Source: Sphingomonas crocodyli
GTDB lineage: Bacteria; Pseudomonadota; Alphaproteobacteria; Sphingomonadales; Sphingomonadaceae
NCBI RefSeq assembly: GCF_004005865.1
Contig: NZ_SACN01000002.1
Span: 248,001-312,000 of the forward strand
DNA length: 64,000 nt
Reading direction: 5' to 3'
In this document: positions 51,375 to 59,659 of the stretch, one piece after another
Numbering within the stretch: position 1 is the first letter of the stretch
Layout: the number at the start of each line of letters is the position of its first letter
Translations under genes and position numbers: made by a program
The notes under the pieces: generated by a model
Database searches by the model: none
What the model was told of the DNA's origin: nothing
Seen by the model: only the letters and a program-made list of their open reading frames with translations

Positions 51375-52523
51375 ATGGCAGACGCAGAACCGCGCCATAT
51401 CGCGCGCAAACGGGCCGCGACCGGCCTGCCGCTTCCCGATAATGTCGCGCTCGTCCTGCAGGGCGGCGGCGCGCTGGGATCGTTTCAGGTGGGCGTCTAT
51501 GAAGCGCTCGATGCCGCGCGGATCGAGGTGGATTGGGTTGCGGGCATTTCGATCGGGGCGATCAACGCCGCGATCATCGCAGGCAATCCGTGCGAACGCC
51601 GGATGGAGCGGCTCCACAAATTCTGGGATCGCGCGACCGGCCTGATGCCCAGCTTCCCGCTGCTGACTGGCGATTTCGGGCGCGAAATGTTGCATGAAAT
51701 GTCGGCGGCAGCGGTGGGCTTGTTCGGCGTGCCGGGCATGTTCCGCCCGCGCTTCCTGTCGCCCTTCCTCGCGCCGTCGGGGTCGATCGACGCGATGAGC
51801 TTCTACGAAAGCGGGCCGCTGGCCGAAACGCTCGACGAACTGGTCGACTGGGATCTGCTCAACGACGGGCCGATGCGGCTGTCGGTCGGCGCGGTCGAGG
51901 TGGAAAGCGGCAATTTCCGTTTCTTCGACAGCAAGACGACGCGGATCGACAAGCGCCACATCATGGCGTCGGGCGCGTTGCCGCCGGGGCTGCCCCCGGT
52001 CGAGATCGACGGCAAATTGTGGTGGGACGGCGGCATCGTTTCGAACACGCCGCTCAGCTATATCGTCGACAATCAGGACAGCGACCTGCTGGTCTTCCAG
52101 GTCGATCTCTTTTCCGCCGCGCATGATCGGCCGAAGAACATCATGGACGTGATGTCGCGGCAGAAGGAGATCCAGTTCTCCAGCCGCACGCGCCAGATTT
52201 CCAACATGCTCGTCCGCCAGCGGCGCGAGCATGAGATGGTCGCCCGCCTGCTCGACAAGCTGCCGCCCGAACTGCGCGACGATCCCGATGCGGTGAAGCT
52301 GCGCGAACTTACGCGCGAATCCAGCCTCAGCCTCGTCCAGCTCATCTACCGCGCCAATGCGTGGGAAGGCGGATCGCGCGATTACGAATTTTCGGCACGC
52401 ACGATGAACGAGCATATCGAGGCCGGGCGACAGGCGATCGCCGAGACGATGACCAAATCCGAAGTCATCGCCCAGAATATCTATGACGGCACGAGCGCCG
52501 CGTTCGACCTGACCCATCGTTGA
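51375..52523 (+). CDS. Patatin-like phospholipase with DUF3734
   Basis: A 382-residue patatin-family acyl hydrolase. The oxyanion loop GGGALGSFQVG is near residue 35, the nucleophile serine in GISIG near 57-61, and the catalytic aspartate in WWDGGIV near 215. The C-terminal helical region (DVMSRQKEIQFSSRTRQI) is the DUF3734-type extension. In many bacteria this gene is paired with 3-hydroxybutyrate dehydrogenase, as here (14-base gap), suggesting a role in polyhydroxyalkanoate or lipid turnover. It lacks a signal peptide. Confidence 0.9.
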   Translation: MADAEPRHIARKRAATGLPLPDNVALVLQGGGALGSFQVGVYEALDAARIEVDWVAGISIGAINAAIIAGNPCERRMERLHKFWDRATGLMPSFPLLTGDFGREMLHEMSAAAVGLFGVPGMFRPRFLSPFLAPSGSIDAMSFYESGPLAETLDELVDWDLLNDGPMRLSVGAVEVESGNFRFFDSKTTRIDKRHIMASGALPPGLPPVEIDGKLWWDGGIVSNTPLSYIVDNQDSDLLVFQVDLFSAAHDRPKNIMDVMSRQKEIQFSSRTRQISNMLVRQRREHEMVARLLDKLPPELRDDPDAVKLRELTRESSLSLVQLIYRANAWEGGSRDYEFSARTMNEHIEAGRQAIAETMTKSEVIAQNIYDGTSAAFDLTHR

Positions 52524-52537
52524 GGAGAGACGTTTCC

Positions 52538-53323
52538 ATGTTCCTGAAGGGCAAGACCGCGCTGATCACCGGCTCCACATCGGGCATCGGCCTGGCTTAT
52601 GCCAAGGCGCTGGCCGCCGAGGGCGCGAACATCGTCATCAACGGCTTCGGCGATGCCGACGCGATCGAGAAGGAGCGCGTCGCGCTCGAGGCCGCGAGTG
52701 GCGCCAAGGCGCTCTACAGCGGCCATGATCTCACCAAGGTCGATCAGATCGAGGCGATGATGAAGGAGGCGGCCGACGCCTTTGGCGGGGTCGATATCCT
52801 GATCAACAATGCGGGCATGCAGCATGTTTCCCCGGTCGAGGATTTCCCGGTCGAGAAATGGGATCTGATCATCGCGCTGAACCTGAGCAGCGCGTTCCAC
52901 ACCACCCGCCTCGCCGTTCCTTATATGAAGGCGCAGAAGTGGGGGCGGATCATCCAGACGGCGTCCGCCCACTCGCTCACGGCGTCGCCGTTCAAGAGCG
53001 CCTATGTCACCGCCAAGCACGGCCTGGCTGGCCTGACCAAGACGGTCGCGCTGGAAACCGCGACCTTCGGCATCACCGCCAACTGCATCTCGCCGGGCTA
53101 TGTGTGGACCCCGCTGGTCGAAAAGCAGATCCCCGACACGATGAAGGCGCGCAACATGACGCGCGAGCAGGTGATGAACGACGTCCTGCTCGCCGGGCAG
53201 CCGACCAAGCAGTTCGTGACGCCCGAACAGTGTGCGGCGATGGCCGTGTTCCTGTGCCGTGAGGATGCGGCGGGGATCACCGGCGCGAACATGTCGATCG
53301 ACGGCGGCTGGACCGCGCAGTGA
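52538..53323 (+). CDS. 3-hydroxybutyrate dehydrogenase
   Basis: A 261-residue SDR that should convert D-3-hydroxybutyrate to acetoacetate with NAD. TGSTSGIGLAYAKALA near residue 11, NNAGMQHVSPVEDFP near 89 (the QHVSPVE segment is diagnostic for this enzyme), SAHSLTASPFKSAYVTAKHG near 140-158 with the catalytic Ser and YxxxK, and CISPGYVWTPLVEKQIPD near 185 fit the family fully. The start has GAGGAGAG upstream. It links to the patatin gene in a PHB-degradation-like pair. An inverted repeat at 53344 follows. Confidence 0.92.
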   Translation: MFLKGKTALITGSTSGIGLAYAKALAAEGANIVINGFGDADAIEKERVALEAASGAKALYSGHDLTKVDQIEAMMKEAADAFGGVDILINNAGMQHVSPVEDFPVEKWDLIIALNLSSAFHTTRLAVPYMKAQKWGRIIQTASAHSLTASPFKSAYVTAKHGLAGLTKTVALETATFGITANCISPGYVWTPLVEKQIPDTMKARNMTREQVMNDVLLAGQPTKQFVTPEQCAAMAVFLCREDAAGITGANMSIDGGWTAQ

Positions 53324-53343
53324 TCTGAGTCTCCTTCATCACG

Positions 53344-53370
53344 GTCATGCTGAAACGCGTTCAGCATGAC
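53344..53370. repeat. 11-bp inverted repeat after bdh
   Basis: GTCATGCTGAA and TTCAGCATGAC flank ACGCG, a perfect hairpin 20 bases after the 3-hydroxybutyrate dehydrogenase stop. There is no T-run. Similar TCATGCTGAA palindromes are scattered between genes in many sphingomonads as a dispersed repeat; here it may also end transcription. Confidence 0.7.
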
Positions 53371-53479
53371 GGTGCAGGATTGGGACGGGCGGAGGCTCTT
53401 GCGCTTGTCAGCGCGGGGCGTCAGTCTTGCGCCGAAATCCTCCGCGGAGATCGCCGCCCTGCTGACCAATGCCGCCCGC

Positions 53480-54130
53480 ATGCTGATGATTCCCGCCGTG
53501 CTCGGCTGTCTGGCCGGGTGCGGGGGCGGCGACGGCGTCGAGGATCGGCCGCAGGCGGCGGCTCCCCCCGTCAGCAAACCGGTCAAGGCGCCGCCGAGTG
53601 ATTGGCGCGAGATCATCAGCGATGCCGATCGCGATCGGCTCGCGCGGTGGCGGCAGGCGTGGATGGCGGGGCTCGACAAGGCGGCTGCGGCCGGGCAGGC
53701 CAAGCCGATCGCCGCGCAGGGCATGTTGCTCAAGCCCGATCTGTCGATGCCCGGCCCCGCGCTTCCGCCCGGCGATTATGCCTGTCGCGTGATCAAGATG
53801 GGCGCGCAGACCAAGGGCCTGCCCAGCTATACCGCCTATCCAGCCTTCACCTGCCGGGTGGCCGCCGACGGCGCGGTGCTGCGCTTCACCAAGCTCGACG
53901 GATCGCAGCGGCATGTCGGCACCATCTATCCCGACGACGGCACCCGCATGATCTTCCTGGGATCGCTGATGCTGGGGGATGAGACGCGCCCGCTGCGCTA
54001 CGGCCGCGATACCGAACGCGACATGGTCGGCGTGGTCGAACGGGTCGGGCAGGCGCGCTGGCGCATCGCTTTCCCCTATCCACGCTGGGAATCGCTGATC
54101 GACGTGATGGAACTGACCCCGAAGGGATGA
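53480..54130 (+). CDS. DUF4893-like lipoprotein
   Basis: A 216-residue exported protein with a lipoprotein signal (VLGCLAGCGGG). The mature domain contains WREIISDADRDRLARWRQAW, the repeated DYACRVIKMG and FTCRV cysteines, and DGTRMIFLGSLMLGDE, all resembling DUF4893. Its role is unknown. The frame is open upstream to 53366, but the start of the signal peptide at 53480 (or 53486) is preferred although no clear ribosome site precedes it. Its stop overlaps the M20 peptidase start (ATGATG), so the two are coupled. Confidence 0.75.
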   Translation: MLMIPAVLGCLAGCGGGDGVEDRPQAAAPPVSKPVKAPPSDWREIISDADRDRLARWRQAWMAGLDKAAAAGQAKPIAAQGMLLKPDLSMPGPALPPGDYACRVIKMGAQTKGLPSYTAYPAFTCRVAADGAVLRFTKLDGSQRHVGTIYPDDGTRMIFLGSLMLGDETRPLRYGRDTERDMVGVVERVGQARWRIAFPYPRWESLIDVMELTPKG

Positions 54131-55422
54131 TGATGAAGATTGCTCCGCTGCTCGCCTGCGCCGCCATGATCGCCGCCACGCCCGCGCTGGCGGACCCGCT
54201 GGGCGATGCGGTGAAGGCGGACATGCCGGGGCTTATGACGATCTACAAGGATCTGCACGTCCACCCCGAATTGAGCTTCAAGGAAACGCGCAGCGCCGGG
54301 ATTTTGGCGGCCGAGGCGAAGAAGGCGGGCTTCACCGTCACCAGCGGCGTCGGCCAGACGGGCGTGGTCGCGGTGCTCAAGAACGGCCCCGGTCCGGTCC
54401 TGCTGCTGCGCGCCGACATGGATGCGCTGCCCGTGACCGAGGCGACCGGCGTGCCTTATGCCAGCCAGAACAAGGGCGTGATGCACGCCTGCGGCCATGA
54501 CACGCACATGACGACCTGGATCGCGGTCGCGCGGCGGATGGCGGCGATGAAGGATCAATGGTCGGGCACGCTCGTCATGATCGCCCAGCCCGCCGAGGAG
54601 ATCGGATCGGGCGCGCGCGCGATGCTGAAGGACGGCCTCTATACCCGCTTCCCCAAGCCCGACGCGCTGATCGCCTTCCACGATTCGGCGACCTTGCCAG
54701 CGGGGACGATCGGCCTCGTCGACGGCTATGTGATGGCCAACGTCAATTCGGTCGACATCGTCGTGAAGGGTGTCGGCGGGCACGGCGCCTATCCGCACCT
54801 CGCCAACGATCCGATCGTGCTGGCCTCGCGCATCGTCGGCACGCTGCAGACTCTGGTGTCGCGGGAGACCAACCCGCTCGAATCCGCCGTAGTGACCGTG
54901 GGCAGCTTTCAGGGCGGGACGAAGCACAATATCATCCCGGCCGATGCCCATCTCCAGCTCACCGTGCGCAGCTACAAGCCCGAGGTGCGCCAGCATCTGT
55001 TGGACGGCATCGCGCGGATCGCGAGGGGGGAGGCGATCGCCGCCGGCCTGCCCGACGATCTGATGCCCGTCGTCACGATCGCCGACCAGAATACGCCCGC
55101 CACGTTCAACACGCATGACCTGACGATGCGGATGAACGACGTCTTTTCGAAGCGGTTCGGCGCCGATCGGGTGAAGATGGACAAGCCGCAAATGGGCGGG
55201 GAGGACTTCTCCGAGTATTGGCTGGCCGATCAATCGAAGCAGGCGCTTCTGTTCTGGGTGGGTGGCGTGCCGAAGGCGAAATGGGATGCGGCCAAGGGCG
55301 ACGTCACCAAGCTGCCGTCGATCCACAGCCCCTTCTGGGCGCCCGATGCCGAAGCGGTGATCGGCACCGCGACCGAGGCGATGACGAGCGCCGCGCTGGA
55401 CGTTCTGGCCAAAAAGTCGTAA
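54127..55422 (+). CDS. Exported M20D amidohydrolase (hippurate hydrolase-like)
   Basis: A 431-residue metal-dependent amidohydrolase of family M20D. The signal peptide ends near residue 22 (ATPALAD), so it acts in the periplasm. LHVHPELSFKETRSAG near 43, RADMDALPVTE near 98, HACGHDTHMT near 120, QPAEEIGSGA near 155 (catalytic and zinc glutamates) and MGGEDFSEYW near 355 match the family. Members cleave N-acyl amino acids such as hippurate or indole-acetyl amino acids. Three ATG codons stand in a row at the start. It is coupled to the DUF4893 lipoprotein; the substrate is unknown. Confidence 0.9.
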   Translation: MMMKIAPLLACAAMIAATPALADPLGDAVKADMPGLMTIYKDLHVHPELSFKETRSAGILAAEAKKAGFTVTSGVGQTGVVAVLKNGPGPVLLLRADMDALPVTEATGVPYASQNKGVMHACGHDTHMTTWIAVARRMAAMKDQWSGTLVMIAQPAEEIGSGARAMLKDGLYTRFPKPDALIAFHDSATLPAGTIGLVDGYVMANVNSVDIVVKGVGGHGAYPHLANDPIVLASRIVGTLQTLVSRETNPLESAVVTVGSFQGGTKHNIIPADAHLQLTVRSYKPEVRQHLLDGIARIARGEAIAAGLPDDLMPVVTIADQNTPATFNTHDLTMRMNDVFSKRFGADRVKMDKPQMGGEDFSEYWLADQSKQALLFWVGGVPKAKWDAAKGDVTKLPSIHSPFWAPDAEAVIGTATEAMTSAALDVLAKKS

Positions 55423-55502
55423 CTTAAAACGCATTGCAGCGATTTTGAGCGCGCCGTTTTGAGCAAATAGGCGTGCGGCCGATTGCGCCCGCGCCAGATA
55501 TG

Positions 55503-55518
55503 CTATAATGCATTATAG
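55503..55518. promoter_or_regulatory. 16-bp perfect palindrome overlapping a -10 box
   Basis: CTATAATGCATTATAG reads the same on both strands. It contains TATAAT at 55504-55509 in the right orientation for the Rieske gene, whose ATG is 41 bases downstream. The -35 region is weak (TTGCGC, 15-base spacing). A regulator bound here would cover the -10 and start site. Confidence 0.55.
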
Positions 55519-55558
55519 AAACCTCCAGGGCAGCGGAGGTCGATTCAGGAGATTCGTC

Positions 55559-56671
55559 ATGGACCAGGGCAAAGCGCCGCAGGATACCCGCACCGAGAAA
55601 TCGGCAACCTGGGAGCGGCTGAAGCTGCTTTCGAAGGAAGAGCGCGAAGCGTGGCGGCTCGAGCCCGCGGTCGAGCGCCGCGATCCCGACGCGCGCAACC
55701 TGCCCGACGAATTCCCCTTCGGCTGGTTCGGCATCATGTGGTCGGATGAACTGGCGGTCGGCGAGATCAAGTCGGTCCGCTATTTCGCCAAGGACATGGT
55801 CCTGTGGCGCGGTGAGGACGGCGCGGCCCGCCTGATCGACGCATATTGCCCGCATTATGGCGCGCATCTGGGCAGCGGCGAAGTCGCCGGCAACCTGATC
55901 CAGTGCCCGTTTCATGCCTGGCGGCTCGACGGCAACGGCGCGGTCAAGGAAATCCCCTACGCCCGCAACATCCCGCCGCAGGCCAAGCGCGACAATTGCG
56001 TGCCGAGCTACAAGGTCGAGGAAGCCAACGGCTATATCTACATGTGGTATCACCCCGAGGGCGTCGCCCCGATGTGGGAGATGCGGCGGATCGAGGAATT
56101 CGGCCACCCCGACTGGACCGGCTTCACCAAGGCGAAGTGGCACATCTACGCCGCGATGGACAACGTGTCGGACAATGGCGTCGACATCGCGCACTTCCGC
56201 TACGTCCACCGCACCCAGAACGTGCCCGAATATGAATTCGGCTATGACGGCATCAAGCGCTGGTCGATCGCCCGCGCAAAGCTTGGCACGCCGATGGGCA
56301 CGATCGACGGCAAGATCAGCGCGTCGGCGATGGGCATGGGGCAGGGCGTGACCCGCTTCGAAGGCATTTCGGACACGATCATGATCCCCGCGATCGTCCC
56401 GATCGAGCGCGACAAGGTCCAGTATCTCTACGGCTTCATCCAGCCCAAGGCGGAAGCCGAAGGCCCGAAGGGCGGCCTCGCCCGCGCGATCATCAAGGAC
56501 ATCTGCTGGCAGTTCGACGAGGATAAGGTGATCCTCGATGGCTATCGCCGCCTGGCCCGCCCGCTCGTCTGCGACGGCGACGGCCCGTTCGGCCGCAACT
56601 GGCAGTTCACCGACCAGTTCTACCTGAGCCGGGCGAAGAAGCCCGACCCGACCAAGCTCGCCGCCGAATAA
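55559..56671 (+). CDS. Rieske non-heme iron oxygenase, KshA-like
   Basis: A 370-residue terminal oxygenase. The Rieske 2Fe-2S ligands are Cys97, His99 (YCPHYGAHL) and Cys116, His119 (QCPFHAW). The mononuclear iron triad follows as Asp209, His212 and His217 (VDIAHFRYVH), with the bridging Asp205. The order resembles 3-ketosteroid 9-alpha-hydroxylase oxygenase (KshA) and related single-component oxygenases more than aromatic-ring dioxygenase alpha subunits. No reductase or ferredoxin gene is adjacent. AGGAG lies seven bases before the ATG at 55559, which is preferred over upstream codons inside the palindromic promoter. A terminator follows, so it is monocistronic. Confidence 0.92.
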   Translation: MDQGKAPQDTRTEKSATWERLKLLSKEEREAWRLEPAVERRDPDARNLPDEFPFGWFGIMWSDELAVGEIKSVRYFAKDMVLWRGEDGAARLIDAYCPHYGAHLGSGEVAGNLIQCPFHAWRLDGNGAVKEIPYARNIPPQAKRDNCVPSYKVEEANGYIYMWYHPEGVAPMWEMRRIEEFGHPDWTGFTKAKWHIYAAMDNVSDNGVDIAHFRYVHRTQNVPEYEFGYDGIKRWSIARAKLGTPMGTIDGKISASAMGMGQGVTRFEGISDTIMIPAIVPIERDKVQYLYGFIQPKAEAEGPKGGLARAIIKDICWQFDEDKVILDGYRRLARPLVCDGDGPFGRNWQFTDQFYLSRAKKPDPTKLAAE

Positions 56672-56696
56672 GGCCGGGCGTATCGCGAAACGGAAA

Positions 56697-56724
56697 GGGC
56701 GGCCTCGCGGGGCCGCCCTTTTTT
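56697..56724 (+). terminator. Rho-independent terminator after the Rieske gene
   Basis: GGGCGGCC, loop TCGCGG, GGCCGCCC and then TTTTTT. Preceding AAA allows pairing with the T-run, so it may also act from the other side. Confidence 0.9.
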
Positions 56725-56732
56725 GATTCTCA

Positions 56733-56864
56733 GATCCTCTCCCGGAGGGAGAGGGGGACCGCGAAGCGGTGGAGAGGTATTGGCCGGCGACGGGCGTTCG
56801 CGTTTGGGGCGACTACCCCTCCACCACCCTGCGGGCGGTCCCCCTCCCCCTCCGGGGGAGGATC
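56733..56864. repeat. Palindromic intergenic repeat, type b, second copy
   Basis: Same family as 31790: the left arm starts GATCCTCTCCCGGAGGGAGA, the right arm is its near complement ending at 56864, and the centre begins TATTGGCCGGCGACGG. The left arm has CT-for-CC changes in paired positions (CTCTCCC/GGGAGAG), which keeps a local stem. It lies between convergent genes. Confidence 0.85.
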
Positions 56865-56871
56865 GATTTTC

Positions 56872-58428
56872 TCAGTCCGCCGCCACCGGCCCGGTGGGTG
56901 CGGGCGGGCGCTTGGTGAACCAGACGAGGATCGTGACGGCCAGCATCGCCCATCCGCACGCCCAGAACAGATCGGTCAGGCTGAGCAGATAGGCCTGCCC
57001 CACCACCTGCCGGGTGACGATCGCCGCCGCCTGGGCATCGTTCGTCCCCAGCGCGCCGAGGGCATGGGAGGCATAGGGGTAGGCGCCGCCATAATGGTTG
57101 AGCCCTTCGACCAGCCGGCTCTGGTGCAGCGCCTCGCGCCGATCCCAGAAGGTGGTGATCAGCGACGCGGCGAAGCTGCCCGCGGTGATGCGCGCGAAGT
57201 TCGATATGCCCGTCGCCGCCGGCAGCTTTTCGGGCGGCACCTTTGCCAGCGCGATCGTCACCATCGCCAGGAAGAAGGTGCCCATCGACACGCCCTGCAC
57301 CAGCATCGGCAAGGTCAGCGAGTAGAAGTCGGCATAGGTCGTGTAGCCCGCGCGCATGAAATAGGAGATGGCGAAGGCGATGAACGCCACCGTCGCCAGC
57401 AGGCGCACGTCGATCTTGGTCGACATCCTGGCCGCGAACGGCGTCAGCAATACCGCCACCGCACCGCTGGGGGCGGCGACGAGGCCGGCCCAGGTGGCGG
57501 TGTAGCCCATCTGCGTCTGCAGCCACAGCGGCAGCAGCAGCGCCGCGCCGAAGAACAGTGAATAGCCCGCGCACAAGGCGATCGTGCCGATCAGGAAGTT
57601 GCGTTCCTTGAACAGGCTCAGGTCGATCGCAGGATGCTTTTCGGTCAGTTCCCAGATCAGCCAGGCGATGAAGCCGATGATGCAGATCACCGTCATGATC
57701 ACGATGCGCGGCGAATTGAACCAGTCGTCATTCTTGCCCAGATCGAGCACCATCTGCAGCGCGCCGACCCATACGACCAGCAGGCCGAGGCCGATCGAGT
57801 CGATCGGCAGCTTGCGCGTCGGCGTCTCGCGGCTGGACAGCGAGAACCACGATACCACGCCGCAGAACAGACCCACCGGCAGGTTGATCAGGAAGATCCA
57901 GCTCCAGTGGTAGTTGTCGGAGATATAGCCGCCCAGGATCGGCCCCATGATCGGCGCGACCAGCGTGGTCATCGACCATATGCCGAGCGCCGTGGATCTT
58001 TTGTGCGCGGGGAAGATCGAGATAAGCAGCGCCTGGCTGCCCGGAATCATCGGCCCTGACACCGCGCCCTGCAGCACGCGAAAGGCGATCAGCGAACTGA
58101 GGTTCCACGCAATGCCGCACAGGAAGGACGCGATCGTGAACAATACGACCGAGGTGACGAAGGTGCGGACCACGCCATAGCGGCCCATCAGCCATCCGGT
58201 CAGGGGCACGGCAACGCCGTTCGCCACCGCAAAGCTGGTGATCACCCAGGTCGCATTGTCCGAACTGACGCCCAGATTGCCCGCGATCGTGGGCAGCGAG
58301 ACGTTGGCGATCGTCGAATCGAGCACCTGCATGAAGGTGCCGAGCGCGAGCGCGAAGGCGGTGAGGCCGAGGGCCCCGCCCGAAAGCGGGGGTATCTCGG
58401 CGCCGCCCGCAGGGCCGGGGCCGGCCAT
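56872..58428 (-). CDS. DHA2-family multidrug efflux MFS transporter (EmrB type)
   Basis: A 518-residue inner-membrane drug:proton antiporter with about fourteen spans. VLDSTIANVSLPTIAGNLG near residue 35 is the first-helix signature, GWLMGRYGVVR near 80 the loop 2-3 motif, and RVLQGAVSGPMIPGSQALL near 115 follows. GYISDNYHWSWIFLINLPVG near 170 is the DHA2 motif C region. It exports hydrophobic drugs with the EmrA-type adaptor (one base upstream gap) and the OMF lipoprotein. The ATG at 58428 is preferred over a longer frame overlapping emrA. Confidence 0.93.
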   Translation of the reverse strand: MAGPGPAGGAEIPPLSGGALGLTAFALALGTFMQVLDSTIANVSLPTIAGNLGVSSDNATWVITSFAVANGVAVPLTGWLMGRYGVVRTFVTSVVLFTIASFLCGIAWNLSSLIAFRVLQGAVSGPMIPGSQALLISIFPAHKRSTALGIWSMTTLVAPIMGPILGGYISDNYHWSWIFLINLPVGLFCGVVSWFSLSSRETPTRKLPIDSIGLGLLVVWVGALQMVLDLGKNDDWFNSPRIVIMTVICIIGFIAWLIWELTEKHPAIDLSLFKERNFLIGTIALCAGYSLFFGAALLLPLWLQTQMGYTATWAGLVAAPSGAVAVLLTPFAARMSTKIDVRLLATVAFIAFAISYFMRAGYTTYADFYSLTLPMLVQGVSMGTFFLAMVTIALAKVPPEKLPAATGISNFARITAGSFAASLITTFWDRREALHQSRLVEGLNHYGGAYPYASHALGALGTNDAQAAAIVTRQVVGQAYLLSLTDLFWACGWAMLAVTILVWFTKRPPAPTGPVAAD

Positions 58429-58429
58429 C

Positions 58430-59659
58430 TTACCGGCCCGTACCGCGGTTGGCGGCGATGATGCGCTGGATATCGGCTTCGACGCCGGCGCCCAGTGCAT
58501 CGCTCTGCTTGCTCTGGAAGCCGCCCGATGCGGGCTGCGCGAGCAGCGGACCCGAACGATCGGTCACGTCGACCTCGGCCATCACCGACATGCCGATCCG
58601 TAACGGATGCTCGCGCAGTTCCTTCGGGTTGAGCGCGATGCGGACGGGCAGACGCTGGACGATCTTGATCCAGTTGCCGCTGGCATTCTGCGGCGGCAGC
58701 AGCGCGAAGGCGTTGCCGGTCCCGGCGCCCAGGCCGATCACATGGCCGTGATAGACCGCATCGTCGCCATAGACGTCGGCGGTGACGGTCGCAGGCTGGC
58801 CGATGCGGATGTTGCGCAGCTGGGTCTCGCGGAAGTTGGCGTCGATCCACACCTTGTCGAGCGGGACGACCGCCATCAGCGGCGTGCCCGGCGCGACCTG
58901 CTGGCCCAGCTGGACGCTGCGCTGCGCGATCACGCCGTCGACCGGCGCGGTCAGGTGCATGTGCCCGCGCGAAATGGCCGCGGTGCGATAGCGCGCGATG
59001 GCGGCCAGGACGGCGGGGTTGGTCTCGACACTGGCGCCCTGCACGCTGGTGCGCGCCTGGGCGAGCCGGCTCTGCGCGAGCTGGAGTGCGGCGTTCGCGG
59101 TGGTCACGGCGTCGCGGGCATGCGCGACCTCTTCGCCCGAAACCGCGCCATCGGCGGCCGCGCGCTGGCGGCGGCCAAGGTCGTTGCGCGCCTTGGCGAG
59201 TTCGGCCTGCGCCTGCGCGACGGCGGCCTTGCCTTCGTCGACCGCCGAGAAGTTCGACCGGACCGAGCGGACGGCGCGGGCGAGTTCGGCGCCGGCCTGC
59301 GCCAGCGACACGTCGGACTGCGCGGGATCGAGGTCGATCAACGGATCGCCCGCCTTCACGCCCTCGGTATTGTCGGCGTGGATCGCCAGCACGGTCGCGG
59401 GCTCACGGCTCGTGATCGCGACGATGTCGCCCGCGACATAAGCGTCGTCGGTTTCCTGCACGTCGCCCGCGAAGAAGATCGCATGGACGCCCCAGGCGAT
59501 CAGCCCGAGCAGGACGACGACCCCCAGGATCAGGAAGGCGCGCTTGCGTGTGTTCGACTTGCCTTCGGTTTCATCGACGGGCGGGGCGGCGGGGGGCGTC
59601 GCGCCGGGCACGGAAGCATCATCCACGGGATCGGGACGGCTGGAGCTGTTGTCGGTCAT
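58430..59659 (-). CDS. Membrane fusion protein of efflux system (EmrA/HlyD family)
   Basis: A 409-residue periplasmic adaptor anchored by one N-terminal membrane span (about residues 40-62). Beta-barrel/lipoyl halves are TDDAYVAGDIVAITSREPATV near 74 and HLTAPVDGVIAQRSVQLGQQVAPGTPL near 240. Between them are coiled-coil helices rich in Ala, Gln and Arg (about 115-215). The N-terminus is proline-rich and cytoplasmic. It bridges the DHA2 pump and the outer-membrane channel. The start overlaps the OMF stop (ATGA). Confidence 0.93.
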   Translation of the reverse strand: MTDNSSSRPDPVDDASVPGATPPAAPPVDETEGKSNTRKRAFLILGVVVLLGLIAWGVHAIFFAGDVQETDDAYVAGDIVAITSREPATVLAIHADNTEGVKAGDPLIDLDPAQSDVSLAQAGAELARAVRSVRSNFSAVDEGKAAVAQAQAELAKARNDLGRRQRAAADGAVSGEEVAHARDAVTTANAALQLAQSRLAQARTSVQGASVETNPAVLAAIARYRTAAISRGHMHLTAPVDGVIAQRSVQLGQQVAPGTPLMAVVPLDKVWIDANFRETQLRNIRIGQPATVTADVYGDDAVYHGHVIGLGAGTGNAFALLPPQNASGNWIKIVQRLPVRIALNPKELREHPLRIGMSVMAEVDVTDRSGPLLAQPASGGFQSKQSDALGAGVEADIQRIIAANRGTGR

